A DNA stretch of 64,000 bases from Clostridium sp. CAG:768 (lineage in GTDB: Bacteria > Cyanobacteriota > Vampirovibrionia > Gastranaerophilales > Gastranaerophilaceae), in assembly GCA_000437435.1 (NCBI GenBank), contig FR899628.1, forward strand, positions 1 to 64,000. The letters are read 5' to 3'. The position numbers were made by a program, and so were the translations under genes. The notes under the pieces are model-generated. The model ran no database searches and was not told the origin of the DNA. It worked only from the letters and a program-made list of their open reading frames with translations. Positions 24,493 through 33,163 of the stretch are shown here, in pieces. Numbering within the stretch: the first letter of the stretch is position 1; each line of letters starts with the position of its first letter.

Positions 24493-27024
24493 ATGAATTG
24501 TTTTTTTAGAGAAAATCACGAAGCCTTATATAGATGCAACAAACCATACCAATACGTAGGAGGCGAATTCCTATCATATAATAAAGATTTTGACAATGCG
24601 AAAGTAAGATTTGCATTTGCATTCCCTGATAAATATGAAATAGGGATTAGCAATTTAGGTCTTAGAGTTTTATATGATTTAGTTAATAAACAGCCAAACT
24701 ATATGGCTGATAGAGTATATGCCCCTGAATCAGATTTTCAACCTGAAATATTATATGCACTGGAAAGCAAAAAACACATAAAAGATTTTGATGCAATAGG
24801 TTTTTCTTTACAATATGAAATGGCATATCCAACTGTTTTAAAAATGCTTGATATGGCAAAAATACCATACAGAAACGATATGCGAAAAGACACAGACCCT
24901 ATAATTATAGCTGGAGGTCCTTGTGCTTTTAATCCATTACCAGTAGCTGAATTTATTGACGTCTTTATGATTGGTGATGGAGAAGATAGCATAATAGAAG
25001 TTTGTGAAATTTTAGAAAAAACAAAAGGACTTCCAAGACAAGAAAGGATTAAAGCTCTTTGTGAAGGTGAAAATTCAGGTCGCTGGTCATTACTAACAGG
25101 TGGAACTGTTACAAAAAGAATTGCACAATTAAAATACGAAACAGCTCTAAAATCTTATCCAATACCATTTTCAACCTCAGTACAAGATAGAGCTGTTGTT
25201 GAAATTAGACGAGGCTGTGGAAGAATGTGCCGTTTTTGTCAACCGGGACATGTCACATTACCAATAAGAGAAAGATCTGCAGAAGACATTATAAAAATAG
25301 CAAAAGAACTTGTTAAAAATACAGGCTATGATGAATATTCTCTTCTTTCTCTATCATCTAATGATTATAAAAACATTAATGAAGTAATAAAAGAACTCGC
25401 TGTTGACTTTAATGAAAAGAAAATTTCTGTATCACTGCCAAGTCAAAGAATTGACGGCTTTAATCTTGAGCTTGCAAATCTTGTACAAAGTGTAAGGAAA
25501 TCAACTATGACACTTGCTCCTGAAGCAGGCAGCCAAAGATTACGTGATAAAATCAAGAAAAACATTTCAGAAGAACAAATTTTAAATGCAGTTCTTACAT
25601 TATACGAAAACGGCTGGTCTAAACTTAAGTTTTACTTTATCTGCGGTCTTCCAACAGAAACTCTTGCAGATATGGACGAAATGGCTGATTTACTAAGCAA
25701 AATAAAATATCGCTGTAAGCTAATTAACAAAGAAAAAGGTCTAAATCACGGACTTGATATAACCTGCACTTTATCTATTTTTGTTCCAAAACCTTTCACA
25801 CCATTCCAATGGTACGGTCAAATGAACTTAGACAAAGTAGATGAGCATATCAAATATTTAAAAGAAAAAACAAAACATATTAAAGGTTTGAAAATTAACT
25901 ACCACGAAGACACAATTTCTCAAATAGAAGCTGTATTAACTCGTGGAGATATTAGCTTATGTAAATACATAGAAGAATTATATAAAAAAGGCTGCTACCT
26001 AGATGCTTGGGGAGAATATTTTAATAAAGACATCTGGCATGAAACAGCAAAAGAACTTGGTATTAATCTTGAAGAACTTGCTCAAAAGCAATATTCTACA
26101 GAAGAAAATCTTCCTTGGGATTTTATAAATATAGGCGTTGATAAGGAATGGTTAATCAAAGAATATAATGATTCAAATACAAAGCCAACCTGCGAAAAAG
26201 GCTGTGTAAATTGTGGAGTCTGCAAAAATCTTAAAACAAGAAAAATTCTTGCAGAACCTTTCAAAGCTAGTGAAAAAGCTCAAAATTTAAAAATCGAAAT
26301 AAAGGATCCTAAAACTTGCCAAGGTTATGACAGAGAAATCTATAAATATAGAATTAAATTAACCAAAACAGGAATATTAAAATATTTCTCTCATCTTGAT
26401 TGGCAAAATACATTTTTCAAAGCACTTTCAAGAACAGATTTAGATATAGTATATTCTCTTGGTTATAATCCATCAATGAAAGTATCAATGGGAATTGCTC
26501 TGCCACTATTTGCAGAAAGCGAATGCGAACTTGTAGATATCGAATTGTTTGATAATCTTTCAATAGAAGAACTCAAACTAAAGTTAGAGAAAGTCTTACC
26601 AGAACAATCAAAAATTATAAGTATTGTTAAAATAGAAAAAAATGCCCCAGCAATTGATATGACCGCTCAATGGGCTGAATATAAAATAGATATTTTTAAC
26701 AAATCACTTTACGATTTTGAAACTTTAAGATATAATACAGACAAAGTTTTATCTTCTGAAGAAATTTTTATCGAGAAGAAAAACAAAAAAGGTTTAATCA
26801 AAAAAACAGACGTTAAACAATCTATTAAATCATACAGATATGAAAATAATAGTCTGTACATAGTACTAAAAACCGGTCAATCCGCAATTAATAAAGAAGA
26901 TGGAACAGTTGAAAGCGGAATTCCCGCACTGAGAGCAGATGTCCTAATGAATTTAATTGCACCCGATGTAACATTTGATATCAAACGTACACGGTTCTTT
27001 GACAGAGATTTAAAAGAATTATAG
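24493..27024 (+). CDS. B12-binding-type radical SAM protein fused to DUF2344 (TIGR03960/TIGR03936 type)
   Basis: This 843-residue protein has an N-terminal cobalamin-binding-like domain with IIAGGPCAFNP (about 138-147). The radical SAM core carries its [4Fe-4S] ligands as CGRMCRFC (C242, C246, C249). A Cys-rich linker (CEKGCVNCGVC, about 565-575) and a C-terminal DUF2344 domain (from about 630, with KYFSHLDWQNTF and SLGYNPSMKVSMGIALPL) follow. This fusion is widespread beside rng and L21/L27 genes and has been linked to RNA or ribosome modification, but its substrate is not established. Here rng follows at 17 nt, whereas rplU-rpmA are 30 kb away. Confidence 0.93.
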   Translation: MNCFFRENHEALYRCNKPYQYVGGEFLSYNKDFDNAKVRFAFAFPDKYEIGISNLGLRVLYDLVNKQPNYMADRVYAPESDFQPEILYALESKKHIKDFDAIGFSLQYEMAYPTVLKMLDMAKIPYRNDMRKDTDPIIIAGGPCAFNPLPVAEFIDVFMIGDGEDSIIEVCEILEKTKGLPRQERIKALCEGENSGRWSLLTGGTVTKRIAQLKYETALKSYPIPFSTSVQDRAVVEIRRGCGRMCRFCQPGHVTLPIRERSAEDIIKIAKELVKNTGYDEYSLLSLSSNDYKNINEVIKELAVDFNEKKISVSLPSQRIDGFNLELANLVQSVRKSTMTLAPEAGSQRLRDKIKKNISEEQILNAVLTLYENGWSKLKFYFICGLPTETLADMDEMADLLSKIKYRCKLINKEKGLNHGLDITCTLSIFVPKPFTPFQWYGQMNLDKVDEHIKYLKEKTKHIKGLKINYHEDTISQIEAVLTRGDISLCKYIEELYKKGCYLDAWGEYFNKDIWHETAKELGINLEELAQKQYSTEENLPWDFINIGVDKEWLIKEYNDSNTKPTCEKGCVNCGVCKNLKTRKILAEPFKASEKAQNLKIEIKDPKTCQGYDREIYKYRIKLTKTGILKYFSHLDWQNTFFKALSRTDLDIVYSLGYNPSMKVSMGIALPLFAESECELVDIELFDNLSIEELKLKLEKVLPEQSKIISIVKIEKNAPAIDMTAQWAEYKIDIFNKSLYDFETLRYNTDKVLSSEEIFIEKKNKKGLIKKTDVKQSIKSYRYENNSLYIVLKTGQSAINKEDGTVESGIPALRADVLMNLIAPDVTFDIKRTRFFDRDLKEL

Positions 27025-27040
27025 AAAAGGATTTTTATTT

Positions 27041-28864
27041 ATGGCAAACGACAGACACAACAAAAACGGGCAGCAAAATGGAAACGTTGAAAAGAAAATC
27101 ATTATTGCAGAACGTGATAATATTGCTGCGGTATTAGAAAACGGAAAAGTAACTGACTTTTTTATTTCAAGAGGCGAAGTAATCTTAGGAGATGTTTATC
27201 TTGCAACAGTAGATAACATTTTACCAAGTATTGATGCAGCATTTGTAAACGTAGGTTTTGATAAAATGGGCTTTTTACACGCACAAGATGTTATGGGTAA
27301 AGGCTCATTAAAAGATAAATTATCACCAAAACAAAAACTTATCGTTCAAGTTGTAAAAGAACCAACTGGACATAAAGGTCCAAGAATAACCACAGAAATA
27401 AGCCTACCTGGTAGATTTTTGGTATTAATGCCAAATGAACCAGGTATAAGCATAAGTAAAAAAATCGAAAATTCAAAAGAAAGAGCTAGACTAAAATCAG
27501 TAGTAAGCCTTATTAAACCTGTAGGTGTAGGTGTAATTATCAGAACAGAAGCAGAAGGACAATCTGAAGCAGATATTCAAGAAGACTTAGAAATCTTACT
27601 TGAAAAATGGAACAACATTATCACTGCAGCAGAAACAATGACTCCTCCAAATCTTTTATACAGAGATCAAGATCTACTATATAGAACAATAAGAGAAGCT
27701 TGCACTGAAGATGTAAAAGAAATCGTTGTAGATACTGCTTTTGCAATGCAAAGAGTTCAAAATATTTTGCAAAACTGGCATATGAACAAAAATGTTCAAG
27801 TAACTCTATACAAAGGAACAGAACCTTTATTGATTGCAACTGATATTCATAAAGAAATAAAAGCTGCATTAAACGTAAAAGTTAATATGCCATCAGGCGG
27901 ATATTTATTTATCCAACAAACAGAAGCTCTAACAGTAATCGATGTTAACAGCGGCAAATTTACAAGTTCATCTACTCAAGATGAAACAATTTTAAAAACA
28001 AACATAGAAGCTGTACATGAAATTGCAAGACAATTAAGATTAAGAAATATCGGCGGAATGATTATCGTAGACTTTATTGATATGATGTCAAGAGCAGATA
28101 AACTTGCAATGTTAGAAGAATTAGAAATTGCACTTGAACCAGATAAAGCAAAACCTCAAGTAGGTCAAATTTCAGATTTAGGCTTGGTTGAATTAACAAG
28201 ACATAGACAAGGACAGTCTCTTTCAGAAATATTTACAAGAAAATGTCCTCACTGTCAGGGAACAGGCTACTTTATGAATGAATTCAATTTCTCAACTCCA
28301 ACTGCAGAAGGCGAATACAGAGCTAAAGCTGCAAAAATGAAGTTACCTGTAAACAACTTTAAAAAGAATAAAAATAACAACAAAAATCAAAGTCAACCAG
28401 CTCCGCAACAAGAACCTCAAGTAGAAGAAATTCAAGAAATACAACAACCTGAAATTGAAGTAGAAAATCCTTCTACTGTTGCTTCTCAAGAAACAGAAAA
28501 ACGAGAAAATAAGAAAAAACGCGGTGGAAGAAAAAATAAGTTTGAGAAAAAAGCTCAAGAGCAACAAGAAATAATTGTTGAACAAACTATTGAAACTGCT
28601 GATACTGTTCTTAAACCAAATGAAGAAATCAAACCAATAATTGAGCCAGATGCTTCAGAAAAAACAGAACCAGCAGAAAAAGAAGAACCTAAAGTAGAAA
28701 TTGAAACAGAACCAGAAAAAACTAATGAAACTTCTGAAACTCAAGCAGAAACAACAGAAACAGAAATTAAAAAGACTCGCAGACCAAATAGAGGAACATC
28801 AAAAACAAGAAAACCTCGAACTAAAAAAACTAAAGCAACAAAAGAGGAAAAAGTTGAAGAATAA
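27041..28864 (+). CDS. rng: Ribonuclease G/E
   Basis: A single-strand endoribonuclease for rRNA maturation and mRNA decay. An S1 domain lies at about 40-125. The catalytic Asp-bearing segments are VIDVNSGKF (around 305) and GGMIIVDFIDM (around 345). The zinc-link CPHC sits at about 401-404, followed by CQGTGYF. From about residue 440 a Lys/Glu/Gln-rich, low-complexity tail of some 165 residues resembles the disordered scaffold arm of RNase E-type enzymes, where partners such as PNPase can dock. The AAAAGGAT site supports the start. It is in an operon with the radical SAM gene. Confidence 0.96.
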   Translation: MANDRHNKNGQQNGNVEKKIIIAERDNIAAVLENGKVTDFFISRGEVILGDVYLATVDNILPSIDAAFVNVGFDKMGFLHAQDVMGKGSLKDKLSPKQKLIVQVVKEPTGHKGPRITTEISLPGRFLVLMPNEPGISISKKIENSKERARLKSVVSLIKPVGVGVIIRTEAEGQSEADIQEDLEILLEKWNNIITAAETMTPPNLLYRDQDLLYRTIREACTEDVKEIVVDTAFAMQRVQNILQNWHMNKNVQVTLYKGTEPLLIATDIHKEIKAALNVKVNMPSGGYLFIQQTEALTVIDVNSGKFTSSSTQDETILKTNIEAVHEIARQLRLRNIGGMIIVDFIDMMSRADKLAMLEELEIALEPDKAKPQVGQISDLGLVELTRHRQGQSLSEIFTRKCPHCQGTGYFMNEFNFSTPTAEGEYRAKAAKMKLPVNNFKKNKNNNKNQSQPAPQQEPQVEEIQEIQQPEIEVENPSTVASQETEKRENKKKRGGRKNKFEKKAQEQQEIIVEQTIETADTVLKPNEEIKPIIEPDASEKTEPAEKEEPKVEIETEPEKTNETSETQAETTETEIKKTRRPNRGTSKTRKPRTKKTKATKEEKVEE

Positions 28865-29144
28865 AATAATAAACACAATTTTTACTTTTATATTTTTAAC
28901 AGCAAATGCGGGATTGTGTGAACAAACCCGCTCTGCTGTTATGCACAATGCAATAATTAAATTTGGTCTTGCAATGGGTGGGGTTGCATTATCTTCAATA
29001 ATTATTTTTGTAGGTCTTACTATATACAATAAATTTTTCGTTTCCCAGACCAGACCTCATTCTCTTGAAGAAGAAATCTTAAAAACACCCAAAACAACTG
29101 AAGATGCCATAAAATTTTTTATAAATAAAAACAAACTAAATTAA
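28854..29144 (+). CDS. Small secreted/membrane protein overlapping the end of rng
   Basis: A 96-residue protein that I start at TTG 28854, inside the last codons of rng and in a different frame. GAGG lies 6 nt upstream. A start further upstream would only read rng out of frame. The N-terminus is a signal-like helix (NTIFTFIFLTANAGLC) and a second membrane helix covers about residues 37-58. The tail is soluble. The Cys after ANAGL resembles a lipoprotein site but lacks a good lipobox. The function is unknown. Confidence 0.65.
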   Translation: MKNKIINTIFTFIFLTANAGLCEQTRSAVMHNAIIKFGLAMGGVALSSIIIFVGLTIYNKFFVSQTRPHSLEEEILKTPKTTEDAIKFFINKNKLN

Positions 29145-29156
29145 GAGGTTTTCTGG

Positions 29157-29390
29157 ATGAAAAGAAACGGTTTTGGAGCTATTAGTCTACTTTTAGGGCT
29201 AGTAATTACAGCGATAATATTTTTAATAGGTATAAGCACATTTAAAGGTGTTTCATCAATAAAAATGAAAGATTCATCAATTGATAGTCAAAGTGTTCAA
29301 GAACATGTAGACCAAACTGTAAACGAAATTGAACAAATGCGCCAACAAACAATTGATTACAATAAACAAATGGAACAAAATGACTACTAA
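29157..29390 (+). CDS. Small single-pass membrane protein, unknown
   Basis: 77 residues: a basic start (MKRNGF), one membrane helix (GAISLLLGLVITAIIFLIG) and a Gln/Glu-rich coiled-coil-like tail. The GFGAISLLLG opening looks like a degenerate prepilin leader but lacks the Glu at position 5, so I do not call it a prepilin. It follows the previous small gene by 12 nt with an AGAGG site, and overlaps the convergent LysM gene by 4 bp. Confidence 0.7.
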   Translation: MKRNGFGAISLLLGLVITAIIFLIGISTFKGVSSIKMKDSSIDSQSVQEHVDQTVNEIEQMRQQTIDYNKQMEQNDY

Positions 29391-30073
29391 TTAAAAAGAC
29401 ATTTATTTTTATCCATATTATTTACTAATTCTTTCAATTTTGATCTTAACGTTAAATTTTCCTCTTTAGAAAGTTTCCCTTTTATTGCGTGAGGATATTT
29501 AGCTTCAATAATATTCCCTTTTTGATCAACATCATAATCATAACCAAATGCGTACAGATCTTTCTTAGCATTATCCAGAGAAACTGTACTTATTTCTCCT
29601 TTAGAGTTAATTTGGAATGATAATACTAATTTTCTGTCCAGTTTAAAATCATCATTAGCATTTCTTTTACGATACAAATGATAACATTGACCATATTGCA
29701 TTTTAGATTTTTCTAACCTTAAAGTTTTATCATTTTCTAAAACATCTATTGTTTTAATTAACGTATTTTCAGCATCACTACGAACTTTAGTCGGATTTTC
29801 GGATTTTAATATCTCATTTGGAAGATATATTTTTTGTCCAACTTTAAGCCCGTTCATTTTTTCAACAGTATCTAATTTATTTAATTTTGCAATTAACAAC
29901 ATATAATTTGCAGTTTCGGCATTAGAAGCATTTTCATTATTCAAACATTTTTTAGCTAACGACCAAAGGCTATCACCTTTTTTTAAAGCATATTCATTTT
30001 TAGTATTAACATCTGGCAATTTTGCCATTAATGCATTAATATATGCTTGCTCATTTGATACAGAATTAATCAT
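29387..30073 (-). CDS. LysM-domain protein without signal peptide
   Basis: 228 residues. A LysM fold (EYALKKGDSLWSLAKKC through LKVGQKIYLPNE, about 28-90) binds peptidoglycan-type glycans in known proteins. The C-terminal 130 residues are an unrecognised beta-rich domain (KLVLSFQINSKGEISTVSLD). The N-terminus, MINSVSNEQAYINALM, is not a Sec signal but resembles other lineage-type N-termini here. This raises the question of how a wall-binding domain would reach the wall. A sequence of GGGGA type precedes the ATG. Confidence 0.85.
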   Translation of the reverse strand: MINSVSNEQAYINALMAKLPDVNTKNEYALKKGDSLWSLAKKCLNNENASNAETANYMLLIAKLNKLDTVEKMNGLKVGQKIYLPNEILKSENPTKVRSDAENTLIKTIDVLENDKTLRLEKSKMQYGQCYHLYRKRNANDDFKLDRKLVLSFQINSKGEISTVSLDNAKKDLYAFGYDYDVDQKGNIIEAKYPHAIKGKLSKEENLTLRSKLKELVNNMDKNKCLFN

Positions 30074-30140
30074 AATATCCCCTTTTCAAATTTCCCCATA
30101 TATTTATAAAAAAAATATATTATTGAAATTGATAAAAGGA

Positions 30141-31088
30141 CTATACTTTTGTTAAAATTTGTGAATTTTTTATTATTTCATTTTGATAAATAGCATCTAA
30201 TATTTCTTTAATAATTTGATTATATGGAGTTTGAATATTATGTTTCAAACCTAATTCAATTACCGTACCTGCAAACATATCGACTTCTGTTTTTCTTCCA
30301 GCCTCAACATCTTGGAGCATTGATGTTTTCCCTTCTGGAATCATTGTATGCAAATGAGAGATTGTCTCATCTATCATAATATCCGTATTTTTAACACCTT
30401 CAGCTTTTGCAATTTGCTGAACTTCTTTCATAATATTAATAGCAAAATCCATGCATTTTTCATTCGCGAGCATCTCGCCAAATGTTAATTTCAAAATTGC
30501 AGTACTTTGATTTGCTGAAACATTTAACATATATTTTAACCAAAGAGAATGCATTATATCTTCAGGAATTTTATAATTTATTCCAACTGAATCAAAATAT
30601 TTTTTAACTCTTTGAACATTTTCAATATCCGCGGTATTTTCTGAGCCATATACAATAGTATTCACATCATCATGAATAACATTTCTACCAGTTCTAACTG
30701 CACTATGACCTATGAAATATGAATATAAAAGTTTTTCTCTGCCATAAGTTTCTGCAATAATTTTTTCACTCGTAACACCGTTTAGTAATGCTAAAATTAC
30801 GGTGTCAGACTGAATAAAATTTTTCATATTTTTTATTACATCAGACAAACCATCATACTTCGTAGCAATAATAACTAAATCCGCTTTAAAGTTGTCATCA
30901 TTTGGCAATATATAATTGAAATGCAACTCATTACCATTAAAAATTATCGGATTGCTTGAATACCTTTCAAACCTTTCCTCATCGACAAGAACCCTCAAGC
31001 TATCAGGGTTGAATTTTTGAATTTTATCGGCGTAAATACTGCCAATTGCTCCTAGTCCACAAATTAAAACGTTTTTGATATCTCTCAT
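30141..31088 (-). CDS. panE: 2-dehydropantoate 2-reductase
   Basis: This enzyme reduces ketopantoate to pantoate with NADPH in coenzyme A synthesis. The Rossmann start NVLICGLGAIGSIYA (residues 6-20) and the catalytic-Lys region LWLKYMLNVSANQSTAIL (about 180-197) match. The C-terminal SMLQDVEAGRKTEVDMFAG segment is the family signature. The 315-residue length is normal. It is a single gene with a TGCTAAAAT extended -10 ending 6 nt before its ATG and no ribosome site. The broader family also contains other ketoacid reductases, so the exact substrate is likely but not certain. Confidence 0.9.
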   Translation of the reverse strand: MRDIKNVLICGLGAIGSIYADKIQKFNPDSLRVLVDEERFERYSSNPIIFNGNELHFNYILPNDDNFKADLVIIATKYDGLSDVIKNMKNFIQSDTVILALLNGVTSEKIIAETYGREKLLYSYFIGHSAVRTGRNVIHDDVNTIVYGSENTADIENVQRVKKYFDSVGINYKIPEDIMHSLWLKYMLNVSANQSTAILKLTFGEMLANEKCMDFAINIMKEVQQIAKAEGVKNTDIMIDETISHLHTMIPEGKTSMLQDVEAGRKTEVDMFAGTVIELGLKHNIQTPYNQIIKEILDAIYQNEIIKNSQILTKV

Positions 31089-31094
31089 AACTTT

Positions 31095-31103
31095 ATTTTA
31101 GCA
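31095..31103 (-). promoter_or_regulatory. panE extended -10, leaderless layout
   Basis: The minus strand reads TGCTAAAAT, then 6 nt (AAAGTT), then the panE ATG. No Shine-Dalgarno is present, so a leaderless mRNA is predicted. Confidence 0.6.
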
Positions 31104-31251
31104 CGCAAAATAAAAAAAATTTTCTTTCTTTATAAATATTTAATCGACTTTTGTTAAAAATTGTACACATGGCTAATAAATTAAAGCAATTCATCGCAAT
31201 AAAAATACTTTATTAATATGTAGTAGTGTAATTTATAGTGTAGTATTGCTA

Positions 31252-32028
31252 ATGGGATTGGAAATACCTAGAGCGCTAAGTGTGGGCGCAATTCAACCGA
31301 ATATTTACATAGGTCGAAACAACTATAATATAGGTTTTGGCAATCAACTTAATGCGGACAAATTTGAAAATAATTCAATTGATCGCTACACTTCTGAAAA
31401 TGCCATAAAAAAAATGATTAGCGCCAACCCAAAAATAAAAAAAATAGTTAAAGATTTTAATCCAAACTTAGAATTAAATATTACCGGATGGAATCAATTA
31501 AAAAATAATCATCTTAAAGATGTTCAAAACATAGCAAAAGGAATAACTGAAAACTTACCATTTTCACTAAAAAGCAGAGTCGATGAAAATGCTGTTGAAA
31601 AAGCTGCTTATTTACACGATCTTGGCAAAATTCTTATTCCAAAAGCAATTTTAGATAAACCTGCAAAACTAAATCCTGAAGAAACTAAAATAATGCATAC
31701 ACATTCAGAACTCAGTTATGAATTATTAAAAACAACAGATTTAGATGAAAAAACTCTTAAACTAATTAGAAATCACCACCAAAATGCGAAAAAAACAGGT
31801 TACCCTTGGGTTGGAAATGATTTTAATGCAGACTTAAACTTACAAATTGTATCTGTAGCAGATAAATATTCAGCACTCACTGAACATAGAACATACAAAC
31901 AATCAATGTCTCCCAAACAAGCCCTTACAATAATTTATCAAGACGTAAAAGATGGGAAAGTACATCCATTTGTTTTTAAAGCACTTGTTAACTATTCTAA
32001 AGAAAATGAATATGCCAAAATTTCTTAA
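31252..32028 (+). CDS. HD-GYP-domain protein (candidate c-di-GMP phosphodiesterase)
   Basis: A 258-residue protein with a C-terminal HD-GYP domain. The metal motif is YLHDLGKILIP (H122, D123), followed by MHTHSELSYELLK and then NHHQNAKKTGYPW (H175, H176, GYP at 183-185). VADKYSALTE is the next conserved block. HD-GYP enzymes hydrolyse cyclic di-GMP. The N-terminal 80 residues are not a known sensor and contain NIGFGNQ. I start at ATG 31252; a TTG sits 6 nt upstream. No ribosome site is seen. It overlaps the XRE gene by 4 bp convergently. Confidence 0.85.
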   Translation: MGLEIPRALSVGAIQPNIYIGRNNYNIGFGNQLNADKFENNSIDRYTSENAIKKMISANPKIKKIVKDFNPNLELNITGWNQLKNNHLKDVQNIAKGITENLPFSLKSRVDENAVEKAAYLHDLGKILIPKAILDKPAKLNPEETKIMHTHSELSYELLKTTDLDEKTLKLIRNHHQNAKKTGYPWVGNDFNADLNLQIVSVADKYSALTEHRTYKQSMSPKQALTIIYQDVKDGKVHPFVFKALVNYSKENEYAKIS

Positions 32029-32345
32029 CCTAAAAAACCTTTTAAAATCTTATAAACATCAAGTAATTTTTCTTTATTTTGCTTAATTAATATTTCTAAT
32101 TCTTTTTCAATATCATTTGGATTTTGGGGATAATACTCAAAATCAAATAATTGCTTTGGTGTAACATTTAATACCTTACATAATCTATCCAATGTGTCAG
32201 CAGTCACAAAGTTAGTTCCGCACTCAATAAAAGAAAGTGAACGACAATTAAAATCAATTTTTTCTGACAATTCTTCTTGAGTTAAGCCACGCAATTCTCT
32301 ATAATATTTAATTTTTTTCCCGAGTTTATTTTTTATTTCGCTCAT
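32025..32345 (-). CDS. XRE-type (HTH_3) regulator
   Basis: 106 residues with a Cro/CI-type HTH at about 8-62 (YYRELRGLTQEELSEKIDFN, then RSLSFIECG) and a short helical tail. It is divergent from the prepilin-like gene at 32455. The shared region holds two dyads about three helical turns apart, so it probably represses or activates both directions; this is inferred from layout. Confidence 0.88.
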   Translation of the reverse strand: MSEIKNKLGKKIKYYRELRGLTQEELSEKIDFNCRSLSFIECGTNFVTADTLDRLCKVLNVTPKQLFDFEYYPQNPNDIEKELEILIKQNKEKLLDVYKILKGFLG

Positions 32346-32367
32346 ATATAACCTAAATTTTATTTTC

Positions 32368-32423
32368 AGTTACTTTAAGTTATAATTAAACGTATTGAAA
32401 GTTACTATATAGTATGTTATAAT
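32368..32423 (+). promoter_or_regulatory. Prepilin promoter with two candidate operators for the XRE protein
   Basis: TTGAAA (32395-32400) and TATAAT (32418-32423) are 17 nt apart, a near-consensus promoter. The spacer holds the palindrome TACTATATAGTA (32404-32415). A related dyad ACTT-T-AAGT lies at about 32372-32380. Both dyads follow AGTTACT words (32368 and 32400) that are 32 bp apart, three helical turns. Confidence 0.6.
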
Positions 32424-32454
32424 TATTATGAATAATATTTAGGAGGGCATACTT

Positions 32455-33135
32455 TTGAAAAAAGCATTTACATTAGCAGAAGTTTTAATTACTCTTGGAA
32501 TTATAGGAGTAATAGCATCTCTCACAATACCTGCATTAATTAATAAAACAAACAAAAGAGAACTTGAAACAGCATTCAAAAAACAATATTCAACACTTCA
32601 ACAAGCTGTTATGATGATAAAAACTGAGGATTCTCTTGATTTAGATTATGAAAATTATGGTTCAGACTTCAGTAAAAGACTTGCAGCTCAATACAAATCA
32701 ACTAAAGACTGCGGTACAATAAAATTTAATACTGGATGTATATTGAAAAATGAAGATAATAGTTTTACTTATTATAAAACATTCAACGGGAACACGTTAA
32801 TGACAACCTGTATTGATGATGGAGGTTTTATAACCCCAGATGGCATTTTATTACTTATTGAACAAGGAAATCAAGCTAAAAACATAACCGGTTATCTTGT
32901 TTCTATAGATGTAAATGGGTATATAAAAAAGCCCAATAAAATGGGATATGATCTATTCATGTTCCAAATAACAAAAGATGGCAGAGTGTTGCCAATGGGT
33001 GCAAATGATACATATTGGGGGACAAAGACTTATAGAGAAAGCTTCTGCAACAAAAACTCAACATCAGATCAAAATGGTTTTACATGCGCCTACTATGCTT
33101 TAACAGATAATGATTATTTTAAAAATTTAAAATAA
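32455..33135 (+). CDS. Prepilin-like protein (intact, no homopolymer tract)
   Basis: 226 residues from a TTG start with a strong AGGAGGG site. The short leader MKKA is followed directly by the class III prepilin motif FTLAEVLITLGIIGV, with cleavage after Ala. The body includes SIDVNGYIKKPNKMGYDLF, the motif shared with the three tract-bearing prepilin-like genes, and pairs of Cys. It is probably a minor pilin or pseudopilin exposed outside the membrane. A consensus promoter with operator-like dyads and a divergent XRE gene suggest transcriptional control, unlike its tract-bearing relatives. Confidence 0.9.
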   Translation: MKKAFTLAEVLITLGIIGVIASLTIPALINKTNKRELETAFKKQYSTLQQAVMMIKTEDSLDLDYENYGSDFSKRLAAQYKSTKDCGTIKFNTGCILKNEDNSFTYYKTFNGNTLMTTCIDDGGFITPDGILLLIEQGNQAKNITGYLVSIDVNGYIKKPNKMGYDLFMFQITKDGRVLPMGANDTYWGTKTYRESFCNKNSTSDQNGFTCAYYALTDNDYFKNLK

Positions 33136-33145
33136 TATATTTTTA

Positions 33146-33154
33146 TGCTAAAAT
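33146..33154 (+). promoter_or_regulatory. Extended -10 just upstream of the symporter gene
   Basis: TGCTAAAAT ends 9 nt before the ATG at 33164, with no Shine-Dalgarno between. The 5' leader would be only a few bases. Confidence 0.5.
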
Positions 33155-33163
33155 TAAAAAGTA

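Noticed and set aside
28701..28853. Upstream part of the long ORF overlapping rng in another frame
   Set aside because: It is a Lys/Gln-rich shadow of the low-complexity rng tail. The real small gene begins at 28854.
29157..29390. Fifth prepilin-like protein
   Set aside because: The GFGAISLLLG start resembles a prepilin leader, but the conserved Glu at position 5 and the FTLAE pattern are missing, so I annotate it only as a small membrane protein.
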